Shown here: piece by piece, positions 44,501-52,857 of the stretch
Numbering within the stretch: the first letter of the stretch is position 1
Layout of the letters: every line of letters starts with the position of its first letter
Assembly (NCBI RefSeq): GCF_014648875.1
Contig: NZ_BMRY01000007.1
Coordinates: 366,627-430,626 of the forward strand
DNA from: Streptomyces parvus
Lineage (GTDB): Bacteria > Actinomycetota > Actinomycetes > Streptomycetales > Streptomycetaceae
Length of the DNA: 64,000 nucleotides
Direction: 5' to 3'
Made by a program: the position numbers and the translations under genes
The notes under the pieces: generated by a model
What the model was told of the DNA's origin: nothing
Database searches by the model: none
What the model saw: only the letters and a program-made list of their open reading frames with translations

Positions 44501-45862
44501 AACGAGGCGGCTCCGAGCAACTCTCCGGGTGCAGGTGCCCCGCGCCACATCTACGACGAGGCCAACCTGCAGCTCGGGAAGACGGTCCCGGCGGGCTCCA
44601 AGATCCGTCTCCAGAAGGACGCGGGCAACAGCGCGAACTACGCCATCGACTTCATCAACACCGAACTGGCCACCGCCGCGGCCAACCCCGACCCGGCTGC
44701 GTACACGGTCCCGGCCGGCTTCTCGCACCAGGACGTGCAGAACGCCCTCGACAAGGTGCGCATGGACAGCACCGGCAAGCTGGTCGGGGTGTTCCTGCCC
44801 GCCGGCGACTACGAGACGTCCAGCAAGTTCCAGGTCTACGGCAAGGCCGTGCAGGTGGTCGGGGCCGGGCCCTGGTTCACCCGGTTCCACGCCCCCTCGT
44901 CGCAGGAGAACACGGACATCGGCTTCCGGGCCGACAACACCGCCAAGGGATCCTCGTTCTCCGGGTTCGCCTACTTCGGCAACTACGTCTCCAGGATCGA
45001 CGGCCCCGGCAAGGTCTTCGACTTCGCCAACGTCTCCGACATCACCATCGACAACATCTGGAACGAGCACATGGTGTGCCTCTACTGGGGCGCCAACACC
45101 GACAACGTCACCATCAAGAACTCCCGGATCCGCAACATGTTCGCCGACGGTCTGAACATGACCAACGGTTCGACGGACAACCACGTGGTCAACAACGACG
45201 CCCGCGCCACGGGCGACGACAGCTTCGCGCTGTTCTCGGCGATCGACGCCGGGGGAGCGGACATGAAGAACAACGTCTACGAGAACCTGACCTCGACCCT
45301 CACGTGGCGGGCCGCGGGCCTGGCGGTGTACGGCGGCTACAACAACACCTTCCGCAACATCCGTATCGCCGACACGCTCGTCTACTCCGGGATCACCATC
45401 TCCTCGCTGGACTTCGGCTACCCGATGAACGGCTTCGGGACCGAACCCACGACCATCGAGAACGTCTCCCTGGAACGCACCGGTGGCCACTTCTGGAACG
45501 GGCAGGTCTTCCCGGCCATCTGGGCCTTCTCCGCCTCCAAGGTGTTCCAGGGCATCCGGGTCAACGACGTCGACATCGAGGACTCCACCTACGGTGGCGT
45601 GATGTTCCAGACCAACTACGTGGGAGGCCAGCCGCAGTTCCCGGTCAAGGACACCGTCTTCTCCGACATCTCCATCACCAACTCAAAGAAGAGCGGAGAC
45701 GAGTTCGACGCCAAGTCCGGCTTCGGCATCTGGGCGAACGAGATGCCCGAGCCCGGTCAGGGTCCGGCCGTCGGTGAGGTCACCTTCCGCGATCTGCGGA
45801 TGAGCGGCAACGCGGAGGACGTCCGCAACAGGACCAGCACATTCAAGATCAACATCGAGTAG
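41591..45862 (+). CDS. secreted multidomain GH87 alpha-1,3-glucanase, larger paralogue
   Basis: The 1423-aa protein has a signal peptide (to about 38). The order is a discoidin-like domain lacking its usual NLA start (about 45-172), a second discoidin (about 178-312), two FN3 domains (about 317-402, 412-496), a third discoidin (about 502-640), two CARDB (about 645-755, 757-875), a CBM35-like domain (about 877-1035) and the GH87 beta-helix (about 1045-1423). MFADGLNM gives D1186, and ATGDDSFALF gives D1209 and D1210, the same D-x22-DD spacing as the first GH87. ATG 41591 follows GGGAGGAA. It differs from the other GH87 mainly by the FN3 pair and the extra discoidin, so it is likely adapted to another form of the same polymer. 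Confidence 0.88.
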   Translation: MPPSPASRWKWRTAAAALASTVMVLGLPTLGAKAAGGPNAAADAPAKAGSVKGRHVAANISDGDADTYWQAGKKSAQWVQTDLGQAKRVREVVLRLPAHWETRKQTFALQGSADGKSFATLKPSAQYVFSPGNGNTVKVAVPATLARYVRADFSANSAAGTAQLAELQVLTTTAATPNLAQGKTFSASGHADVYGAGNVGDGNRNTYWESRNNALPQWVQVDLGSSVKVNQVTLRLPGGWPERSQTLKIQGSTDNQNFTDLTQSKAYAFNNGNDQAASISFDATTTRYVRVLITANTGWPAGQLSELEVYGPAAGDTEPPTAPSGLAFTEPGDGQIKLSWKAATDDTGVTGYDVYANGQLRASLPSSALTYTDTQPGDANVTYFVRAKDAAGNTSSNSNSVTRKGAGGDTQAPTAPRNLSFRQSGGEVELTWQASDDNVGVTAYDIYANDERVDSVAGDVTSFAHRPTASSTVTYHVRAKDAAGNESAPSNSVTRRGSGGGADLAQGKPIEASSSHDTYVAKNANDGLTSTYWEGGGGSYPTTLTTKLGSEADLSQVVVKLNPDAAWSSRTQNIQVLGRGQGATAFTNLVSAKDYAFSPADGNTVTIPVSGSAADLQLKFTKNTGAPGAQVAEVQVIGTPAANPDLQVTGITHAPAAPVESDPITLTAAVANSGSKEAAATTLDFTLGGEKVGSADVPALAAGASKNVTARIDAQAEGSYQVGVEVDPANKVVEQNEGNNAFTRPAALVVKPVDSSDLLAAPVSWAPSSPAAGEEVKFSVAIKNQGTTDSASGNHDVSLVIQDDKGETVKTLNASHNGVITAGRTTAPVALGAWTAGNGKYTVKTVIADDANELPVKRANNTTSQSLFVGRGASMPYDMYEAEDGVLGGGAKTVGPNRTIGDIAGEASGRKAVTLTGTGQYVEWTTRAATNTLVTRFSMPDGPDSTLNVYVDGEFLKTIDLTPKYAWLYGNEAAPSNSPGAGAPRHIYDEANLQLGKTVPAGSKIRLQKDAGNSANYAIDFINTELATAAANPDPAAYTVPAGFSHQDVQNALDKVRMDSTGKLVGVFLPAGDYETSSKFQVYGKAVQVVGAGPWFTRFHAPSSQENTDIGFRADNTAKGSSFSGFAYFGNYVSRIDGPGKVFDFANVSDITIDNIWNEHMVCLYWGANTDNVTIKNSRIRNMFADGLNMTNGSTDNHVVNNDARATGDDSFALFSAIDAGGADMKNNVYENLTSTLTWRAAGLAVYGGYNNTFRNIRIADTLVYSGITISSLDFGYPMNGFGTEPTTIENVSLERTGGHFWNGQVFPAIWAFSASKVFQGIRVNDVDIEDSTYGGVMFQTNYVGGQPQFPVKDTVFSDISITNSKKSGDEFDAKSGFGIWANEMPEPGQGPAVGEVTFRDLRMSGNAEDVRNRTSTFKINIE

Positions 45863-45885
45863 TTCCCACCGGGACGGAGTGAACA

Positions 45886-45918
45886 CCGAGGGGCCCGCCG
45901 CCCGGGCGGGCCCCTCGG
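45886..45918 (+). terminator. strong terminator after the second GH87 gene
   Basis: A perfect 14-bp stem CCGAGGGGCCCGCC / GGCGGGCCCCTCGG with a five-base loop lies 23 bases past the stop. Confidence 0.88.
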
Positions 45919-46054
45919 TAGAAGGGACCGCCGCGCCGCTGCGTGCCCGCCGTCTCACCCGTGGCGAACCGCCGGCCGGTCTGCTGTGCATGAGGCCGGC
46001 GACGGGGCTCGCCCGACGTCACCAAACGTCCTCCTCTTCGCCCGGACGGTCCAC

Positions 46055-47398
46055 ATGAGTCGAGCCATCGAGCTCCGCAAGGTCAACAAAGTCTTCGGCA
46101 GCTCCCACGCCGTCCGAAACCTTTCCCTCACCGTCGCCCGAGGCGAGTTTCTTGTCCTGCTCGGACCGTCGGGGTGCGGCAAGTCCACAGTCCTGCGGCT
46201 GATCGCCGGGCTGGAGGACATTACCGACGGCGAACTCTTCCTGGGGAGTGACTTCGCAAACCACACGCTGCCCAGCGAGCGCGACATGGCCATGGTCTTC
46301 CAGAACTTCGCGCTGTACCCGTCCATGACGGCCCGTGAGAATATCGGCTTCCCCCTCCGCTTGCAGGACTCGCAGGTCGACCCCGATCCGGCCGTGACCG
46401 CGACCGCACGCATGCTTGCCATCGAGGACCTGCTCGACCGGCGACCCGGTCAGCTCTCGGGAGGGGAGCGCCAGCGTGTGGCCATGGGCCGTGCCATTTC
46501 CCGCCGACCTTCCATCTTCCTCATGGACGAGCCGCTGTCGAGCTTGGACGCCAAGCTGCGTGGCCAGTTGCGCGCCGAGATCGCACGCCTCACACAGGAT
46601 CTGGGGGTAACCACCGTCTATGTCACGCACGACCAGGCGGAAGCGATGTCCCTGGGTGACCGCGTGGCGGTGATGCGCGACGGAGCGCTACAACAGGTGA
46701 GCCCGCCCCGCGACCTGTACGCGAGACCGGCCAACGTCTTCGTCGCGGCGTTCGTCGGCACCCCGCGGATCAATCTGCTCGACGGCGTCGTCCTCGCACC
46801 CCTGGACGGTCCCATGACGCTCGAACTCGGACGGCAGCGCTTGGTGCTCCCCGAACCGCTGAGCGTCGACCATCAGCTCCTGCGCATTCAGCAAGGACGT
46901 CGGGTCATCGTGGGTCTGCGCTCCGAGGCCGTCCGCATGGCGCCTCGCAGTCAGGCGCGGCCGTTCGAGGCGGCACTGACGGGCATCGTGGAGCACATCG
47001 AGTACCAGGGTCACGAAGCGTTCGTGCACCTGAACACCGGTTCCCGTCCGGCGTTCGTGCCGGAACTGGAAGCCTCCCGCTTCGTCCCGGACGGGCGATC
47101 GCCCAGGAGGCCCAGGAAACAGGGAGGGACCCGGATGGCCGACTGGCTGACGGCCCTGCTCCACGGAGGGGCGGCGGTGTCGCGTGGAGCGAGGGCTGGT
47201 TCCGGCAGCCCGACCATCTTGCACGAGCGGCGCACGACGGTAGCCAGCGACCTCGTGCTCCGTATCGGACCGCGGGAACGCGCGCAGGTCGGAGCACAGG
47301 TGCCGCTTCTGGTCGATCTGAGGCAGCTGTACGTCTTCGATCACGCCGGCAGCCGCATCTGTCCTGCGCCCGACGCCCCGCCCGGCTTGGACCCGTAG
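46055..47398 (+). CDS. MsiK/UgpC-type sugar ABC transporter ATPase
   Basis: The 447-aa protein has Walker A GPSGCGKST, the Q-loop VFQNFALYPSM, signature LSGGERQR, Walker B IFLMDEP and switch YVTHDQAEAM. A long C-terminal TOBE/OB regulatory region follows. It is somewhat longer than MsiK (about 378 aa). Many Streptomyces sugar operons lack an ATPase and share MsiK. This copy at the end of the glucan locus could be dedicated to the permeases at 36894-38745. ATG 46055 was chosen by homology; the ribosome site is weak. It lies behind a terminator, so it must have its own promoter. Confidence 0.85.
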   Translation: MSRAIELRKVNKVFGSSHAVRNLSLTVARGEFLVLLGPSGCGKSTVLRLIAGLEDITDGELFLGSDFANHTLPSERDMAMVFQNFALYPSMTARENIGFPLRLQDSQVDPDPAVTATARMLAIEDLLDRRPGQLSGGERQRVAMGRAISRRPSIFLMDEPLSSLDAKLRGQLRAEIARLTQDLGVTTVYVTHDQAEAMSLGDRVAVMRDGALQQVSPPRDLYARPANVFVAAFVGTPRINLLDGVVLAPLDGPMTLELGRQRLVLPEPLSVDHQLLRIQQGRRVIVGLRSEAVRMAPRSQARPFEAALTGIVEHIEYQGHEAFVHLNTGSRPAFVPELEASRFVPDGRSPRRPRKQGGTRMADWLTALLHGGAAVSRGARAGSGSPTILHERRTTVASDLVLRIGPRERAQVGAQVPLLVDLRQLYVFDHAGSRICPAPDAPPGLDP

Positions 47399-47405
47399 GC
47401 CGGGG

Positions 47406-47631
47406 GACGTGTTTGCGGATGTAGCCCTCCTCGGTGAGCCCTGCGCACTGCATGGTGCGGGCGGAGGCGGTGTTGTGGGGGAGTAGGCTCCCCAGACCCG
47501 GTGCAGGTCCAGGTCCTCGAAGGCACAGGCCAGCGGCAGCCGTACGGTCTCGTGCCGTATCCGTCGCCCCAGGTCTCTGGGTTGAGGGCGAAGCCGAAGG
47601 TTGCGGCATGGGGTTGCTGGGTGGGGGGCAA
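47406..47631 (-). pseudogene. GNAT acetyltransferase pseudogene with two frameshifts
   Basis: Three minus-strand frames in sequence give ATFGFALNPETWGDGYGT, then ETVRLPLACAFEDLDLHRVW, then HNTASARTMQCAGLTEEGYI. Together they make the C-terminal half of a RimJ/RimL-type acetyltransferase. At least two frameshifts and loss of the N-terminal half make it non-functional. It abuts the ATPase gene tail to tail; 47632-47813 holds nothing recognisable. Confidence 0.75.
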
Positions 47632-47813
47632 AGAAGAGGCGCCCGAACCCGATCACCCGCCCGCGTCGCCGGTGTCGTCGAGGGCCAGGGGCGTACTCCT
47701 GGCGGGGGTCTGCGGCCGCCGAGGAGCGTGCCTGCCGAATAGAGCGCTCAGGCACAACAGAGGTGCGGTGGATGGCCTGCGCGCGGGACACGCTGGAGCG
47801 CCGGGCACGCGTC

Positions 47814-48803
47814 TCAGGTCGGGTCGTCGGATGCGAGGTCGGGGCGTAGCCGGTGCCAGGAGGGGTGGCGCAGGCGTCCGGCGCGGGTGCGGGAGGTGTA
47901 GCGGACCTCGCCGACGAGCTTGGGGAGGACCCACCGGGCCCCGGTCACGGGCGGGACTTGAGCGAAGGGGCAGGCGTCGGTGGCCGCGGCCTGGAGGAGG
48001 GCGGCGAGGCGGGTGCGTTCGGTCTGGCTCCAGCCGGTGCCGACGCTGCCCGCGTAGTCCAGCAGCCCGTCGTGCCGCTCGCCGACCAGGACGGCACCGG
48101 GCAGCCCGGTCAGCCGTCCGCGGCCGGGGACCCACCCGCCGATCACGACGTCGGCGAGACGGTGGACCTTGATCTTCACCCAGTTCTTCGATCGTGCCCC
48201 GGGTTCGTACCGCGAGGTGAGCCGTTCCGCGATCGGCCCCTCCAGCCCGGCCCCCCGGGCCATCTCCCACGCCTCAGCCCCGTGCCCGGTGATCGCCGCA
48301 GGTGTCGACCAGGAGGGCCCGGCGAGCCCGAGACCTTCCAGCAGTTCCCGCCGTTCCGCGTACGGCAGTCCGGTCAGCAGCCGACCGTCGAGGTGCACGA
48401 CGTCGAAGAGCAACAGGCGCGCGGGCACCCGGCCGGCCATCCGTGCGGCCTTCGCGGGAGAGCCGACGAGGCCCATCCTCTGCTGGAGGCGCTCGAAGTC
48501 GCTGCGGCCCTGATCGTCAAGCGCGACGATCTCCCCGTCCAGCACCCCGCTCCGCGCGCCGAGGGCTCCGGCGAGGGGGAGGAGCTCGGGGTAGGCGGCG
48601 GTGATGTCCGTACCCGATCGTGCGCGCAGGAGGACCGTGCCGTCGCCCGGCAGATAGACCATGGCCCGCTGGCCGTCCTGCTTCACCTCGAACGCCCACC
48701 GGTCCTCCACCCCCGCCGACGGCAGCGGGCCGGGTGTTGCGAGCATGGGCTCGATCCTCGGCAGCACGGCACCAGCAGCTGCAGGAGGAGGGTCAGGAGT
48801 CAC
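47814..48803 (-). CDS. ATP-dependent DNA ligase (LigD ligase-domain type)
   Basis: The 329-aa protein has FEVKQDGQRAM, motif I with the adenylated Lys, then VLDGEIVALD (motif III), RLLLFDVVHLDG (motif IIIa), GLEGPIAERL (motif IV) and KNWVKIKV (motif V). The C-terminal OB fold ends with LVGEVRYTSRTRAGRLRHPS. It seals breaks in non-homologous end joining together with Ku. The GTG at 48803 lies inside the last codons of the decayed ku gene upstream, as expected for a former ku-lig operon. The ligase itself looks intact. Confidence 0.85.
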   Translation of the reverse strand: MTPDPPPAAAGAVLPRIEPMLATPGPLPSAGVEDRWAFEVKQDGQRAMVYLPGDGTVLLRARSGTDITAAYPELLPLAGALGARSGVLDGEIVALDDQGRSDFERLQQRMGLVGSPAKAARMAGRVPARLLLFDVVHLDGRLLTGLPYAERRELLEGLGLAGPSWSTPAAITGHGAEAWEMARGAGLEGPIAERLTSRYEPGARSKNWVKIKVHRLADVVIGGWVPGRGRLTGLPGAVLVGERHDGLLDYAGSVGTGWSQTERTRLAALLQAAATDACPFAQVPPVTGARWVLPKLVGEVRYTSRTRAGRLRHPSWHRLRPDLASDDPT

Positions 48804-49040
48804 TGCGCTTCTTCGCGGCCGTCTTCTTCGCCGGTGTCTTCCTGGCGGTCTTCTTCGACGGCCGCATTTCGTGCACGGTGGTGTCCTCGCCATCGTCGCC
48901 GCGGGACTCCTCCGCGGCCTTGACGGGGGCGTTCAGGGCGGCCATCAGGTCCACGACCTCACCCTCTCCTTCCCCTCGTCCTTGGCCGGGGCGGGTAGGG
49001 GCTTGCCCTCCGCCTTCGCGACGATGATGTCCTCCAGGGC
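48793..49040 (-). pseudogene. ku: Ku C-terminal remnant with frameshift
   Basis: The minus strand reads ALEDIIVAKAEGKPLPAPAK (end of the Ku core) in one frame. Near 48965 it shifts to a second frame that gives VVDLMAALNAPVKAAEES and a Lys-rich tail ending at 48793, typical of actinobacterial Ku. The N-terminal beta-barrel is absent upstream, so only about the last 80 codons of a roughly 300-codon gene remain. Confidence 0.75.
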
Positions 49041-49457
49041 CGAGGTATTTCTTCCACCTCCAGGGCCCTGCGCCGCTGTGCGGTTGTAGGTGCTCAGCCT
49101 CTGGCCAGATCTCAGACCAACTGGCCGTCGTGTGACCAGTTGGCCACGTACCTGAGAGGCGTACTTCAGGAGCGTTACTCGGTCGAGTGCCGCCAGCTCT
49201 GAGAGCTTCCACGTACCCCTCACCGTAGAACGCCTGGCCTGTAGGCGCGCGTCTTGGCTGTAAGGGGGCGTATGGACCTGTCCGATGCAGCTGTGGCCAT
49301 CCGCCTTCTGGATGGCGCTGTTCTCGAAGATGAGCCTTGGTCTGCCGCGTCCGTCTCGCGCCTGCAGGCAGCCGTCCCGGCGCGGGGGTATGCGCACTGG
49401 GGCATGGCGCATGCCCCTCGCCGACAAGGTGGCGTTCGACGGTCTCGGAGGGGGCGG
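49041..49457. other. 417-bp stretch with an inverted repeat, no convincing gene
   Basis: The only structure is CCAACTGG at 49117-49124 paired with CCAGTTGG at 49136-49143. A minus-strand frame continuing from the Ku remnant (KLSELAALDRVTLLKYAS) looks mildly protein-like, but I could not place it in a family. Confidence 0.4.
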
Positions 49458-49622
49458 CTATGCGCGGTCGGTGCGCTGGTGGGTGGCGGGGAGGAGCCTG
49501 AGGAGCGTGGAGTCGGCGAAGGTGATGCCGTTGGCGTCGAGGATCACGCCGGTGTGATCTACCAGGGCGGTGTCGATCTGTGCTGGGAGGGGTGGGAGGG
49601 AGTCCAGATCGGATTCCTCGAA
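49458..49622 (-). pseudogene. STAS-domain (anti-sigma antagonist) fragment
   Basis: The reading FEESDLDSLPPL, IDTALVDHTGVILDA and ITFADSTLLRLL matches the central strands and phospho-Ser helix region of STAS proteins. It stops early after HQRTD and lacks the first strand, so it covers about half a domain. It is probably a remnant of a SpoIIAA-like regulator gene. Confidence 0.6.
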
Positions 49623-50539
49623 CGCAGAGCAGGTCGGCGGGGCCGGCGGCGCTACCGCGTGACGGCGTAACCACGGGTCTCGTCCCGGCGGAAGTGGAAA
49701 CGGGTGAGTCGGCGCCGCTCGGGCAGCTGACATTCCAACCGTGACGGGGGTCGAGGTCGGCAAGTTCGTGCTGTCGGCCAGCAACTTCGAGTCGTTCCCC
49801 TCCGTCCCCTGGACGATCACCGAGCGGCCGCCGACTCCCGCGGGCGGCGGCGGTGTCCCGGACGTGGAGCCCGTCAGCTCCGAGCGACTCGAACGCCAGG
49901 ACTACCGTGCGCGGCTGGCTGCTGGGGCGGCGGGCGCCGCGGGGCTGATCGTGATGCGCCGGTCCGCACGTCGCCTCGTGGTGAGGCGTAGCTCTCGCTG
50001 CCGAGGGAGACGACGAGGGCCGACGCGCGCATGCCGTCTCACGATGACGCTGAGCGTGACGTTCCCTCTGGTGGCCGGCATCGTCTGGGTGTCCTCGGAC
50101 TCGTCGCACGAACCGGATCAGCACGTGCCGGACAGGTCGGCAGCGAGAGGGCAGATGATCCACAGAGAGCTGTGCCGGGGTCCAGGACCATGCCTGTCTT
50201 CACCGACACGGGTGATGCCGTAGCGGGCCAGGGTGCGGGCGGTCTGAGGGTCGAGGCCGGGCAGGGTGAGACCAGCCTGGGGCACAGGACGGCAGCGGTC
50301 TTGTGCGGGCTTGTCGCGGCCCGCGGTGGCGGCGCGCGGCTGGGCGAGGCCCCACCCGTAGCTGCGAAGGAACGGATGGGCCTTCCGCAGGCTGAGCGGG
50401 TGACGCCAGGGCGGAAGCTCCACAGAGGAGTAGATGCCGGTTCAACGGCTCGCCGCGATCTTTCTGCGTGTTTCATCAGGTGTCTCATGGGAACCCGGCG
50501 CACTCGTCCACGAGTACCAGCGAGGGAAGGGAGCGGGCC
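49623..50539. other. 917-bp stretch with a possible Y-polymerase scrap
   Basis: No full gene is seen. On the minus strand at 50184-50276 the reading AGLTLPGLDPQTARTLARYG, followed by ITRVG, resembles the helix-hairpin-helix region of DinB/ImuB-type Y-family polymerases. Flanking sequence does not continue the match. The promoter of the dehydrogenase at 50540 should be near the right end. Confidence 0.35.
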
Positions 50540-51724
50540 GTGCGCGCATTGACCTATCAGGGAAAGCGGGACGTCCGCGTGGAGACTGTCCCGGATCCGC
50601 AGATCCAGGATCCGACGGACATCATCGTCAGGATCACGTCCACGGGGATTTGCGGCTCCGATCTTCACCTGTGCGAGGTGCTCGGGCCCTACCTCGATCC
50701 GGGCGACATTCTGGGCCACGAACCGATGGGGGTAGTGGAGGAGGTCGGCCGCGAGGTGACCGCCTTCGCCGCGGGGGACCGGGTCGTGATCCCCTTCAAC
50801 GTGTCCTGCGGCCACTGCCACATGTGCGGGCGGGGCCTGCACTCGCAGTGCGAGACGACCCAGGTGCGCGAGCGCGGCATGGGAGCGTCCCTGTTCGGGT
50901 TCACCAAGCTTTACGGGCAGGTGCCCGGCGGACAGGCGGAGTATCTGCGGGTCCCCTTCGGCAACGACCTGCCCATCAAGGTCCCGCACGGCCCCCCGGA
51001 CGACCGGTTCGTCTTCCTCTCCGACGTCCTGCCCACCGCCTGGCAGGCCGTGGAGTACGCGGACATCCCGCCCGGCGGCAGCGTCACTGTGCTCGGCCTC
51101 GGGCCGATCGGCGCCATGGCCGCGAGGATCGCGCTCCACCGGGGCGCCGGCCTCGTCATCGGCGTGGACTTGGTCCCCGAACGTCTCGAACGGGCGAGCC
51201 GGCACGGGGCCACCTGCCTCGACCTGCGCCGCTACGGCAAGAACCTCGGGGACGCCGTCCGCGACCTCACGGACGGACGCGGCACCGACGCGGTGATCGA
51301 CGCCGTGGGCATGGAGGCCCATGGCTCGCCCGTGGCGAAGGCGGCGCACACAGCGGTCGGGCTGCTGCCCGACGCACTCGCCCAGCGCCTGATGGAGACA
51401 GCGGGCATCGACCGCCTCGCCGCACTGCACACGGCGATCGACCTGGTGCGCAGAGGCGGAACGATCTCCCTCTCCGGCGTTTACGGCGGCTCCGCCGACC
51501 CGATGCCGATGCTCACTCTGTTCGACAAGCAGATCCAGCTCCGTATGGGCCAGGCCAACGTCAAACGCTGGGTCGACGGCATCCTGCCCCTGCTCACCGA
51601 CGACGACCCGCTCGGCGTGGACTCCTTCGCCACCCACCACCTGCCGCTCGAAGAGGGACCCCAGGCCTACGAAACGTTCCGGGAGAAGGCCGATGGCATG
51701 ATCAAAACCTTGCTCGTCCCCTGA
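50540..51724 (+). CDS. zinc-dependent alcohol dehydrogenase (formaldehyde dehydrogenase-like)
   Basis: The 394-aa protein has the catalytic zinc set ICGSDLH and GHEPMGVVEEVG, the structural zinc lobe CGHCHMCGRGLHSQC with four Cys, and the cofactor motif GLGPIGAMAA. Its length and long insertions match the FdhA/PDH-like MDR branch that oxidises formaldehyde or alcohols with bound NAD. GTG 50540 follows an AGGGAAGGGAG site. Confidence 0.88.
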   Translation: MRALTYQGKRDVRVETVPDPQIQDPTDIIVRITSTGICGSDLHLCEVLGPYLDPGDILGHEPMGVVEEVGREVTAFAAGDRVVIPFNVSCGHCHMCGRGLHSQCETTQVRERGMGASLFGFTKLYGQVPGGQAEYLRVPFGNDLPIKVPHGPPDDRFVFLSDVLPTAWQAVEYADIPPGGSVTVLGLGPIGAMAARIALHRGAGLVIGVDLVPERLERASRHGATCLDLRRYGKNLGDAVRDLTDGRGTDAVIDAVGMEAHGSPVAKAAHTAVGLLPDALAQRLMETAGIDRLAALHTAIDLVRRGGTISLSGVYGGSADPMPMLTLFDKQIQLRMGQANVKRWVDGILPLLTDDDPLGVDSFATHHLPLEEGPQAYETFREKADGMIKTLLVP

Positions 51725-51917
51725 GCCCATGAGTCCCGCTGCGCGGTGTTGGCACCGCCCGGGGCGATAACACCGCACTGTTGGAAAGGCCGAAGGCTCG
51801 GCTGAGCGGCCCCAGTCAGCCAGTCGCGCTGTCCGCAGAGAACCTGTTCACCGGTGCGGCACGGGCTGCGGCGGTGTCCGGAGCACCAGACTTCCGCCAC
51901 GACCAGAAGGAAGAGCC

Positions 51918-52804
51918 ATGCCAGGCAGTGAACAGCCGCAAGACCCCCATACGCTCCATCCCCGCCCCGACTTTCTTCAGCAGGACCAGGCGCACCCGGG
52001 CTGGACCGGCCCCATGGACCCCCCGCCGGATCATGGCGAGGACTCCTACCGCGGCTCCGGCCTGCTCGACGGCCGGAAAGCCGTGATCACCGGGGGTGAT
52101 TCCGGCATCGGCCGTGCGGTGGCGCTGGCCTTCGCGCGTGAGGGCGCAGACGTCCTGCTGACCCACCTGCCCGAGGAGGAACAGGAGGCGCACGAGACCG
52201 TCCGCCTGGTCGAACAGGCCGGACGCGAGGCGGTCCCCGTGCTCTGCGATATCCGGGACGAGAAGCAGTGCCGCTCACTCGTCGAACGCGCCGTGTCCCA
52301 GTTCGGCCGCATCGACGTGCTGGTCAACAACGCGGCCTACCAGATGTCGCAGCCCGACGGCATCTCCGCGATCTCCACCGAGCAGTTCGACCGCGTGGTG
52401 CGCACCAACCTCTACGGCATGTTCTGGCTCTGCAAGAGCGCTCTGCCGCACATTCCGGCGGGCGGCTCGATCATCAACACCACATCGGTTCAGGCCTACA
52501 AGCCGAGCCCGCACCTGCTCGACTACGCCATGACCAAGGGAGCGATCGGCACCTTCACCCAGGGCCTGGCCCAGATGCTGGCCTCCGACGGCATCCGCGT
52601 CAACGCCGTCGCCCCTGGCCCTGTCTGGCCCCCCTCATCCCGGCGACCCTCCCTGACACCGCCGAGTTCGGGAAGCAGAGCCCGCTCGGCCGGCCCGCCC
52701 AGCCCGCGGAGATGGCACCCGCCTATGTGTTCCTCGCCTCCGCGAACGCCTCGTTCATCACCGGCGAGATCATGAACGCCACCGGCGGTACACCGCTTCC
52801 TTAG
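51918..52804 (+). pseudogene. SDR oxidoreductase split by a one-base frameshift
   Basis: The N-terminal 235 codons form a stress-type SDR of the long YhdF/Gsp39 group: VITGGDSGIGRAVA, VLVNNAAYQMS, NTTSVQAYKPS, DYAMTKGAI, RVNAVAPGPVW. After VW, at about 52624-52632, the frame is lost in a run of six C, and the expected end (LIPATLPDTAEFGKQSPLGR to NATGGTPLP) continues in the next frame to 52804. Adding one base (the A of an ACC codon) restores a full protein of about 295 aa. It is either a very recent mutation or a homopolymer sequencing error. Confidence 0.75.
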
Positions 52805-52857
52805 TACCGGGAAAACGCCTGGTCAGACCGAGAGTCGTGCGGAAAGGTGTACCAAAA

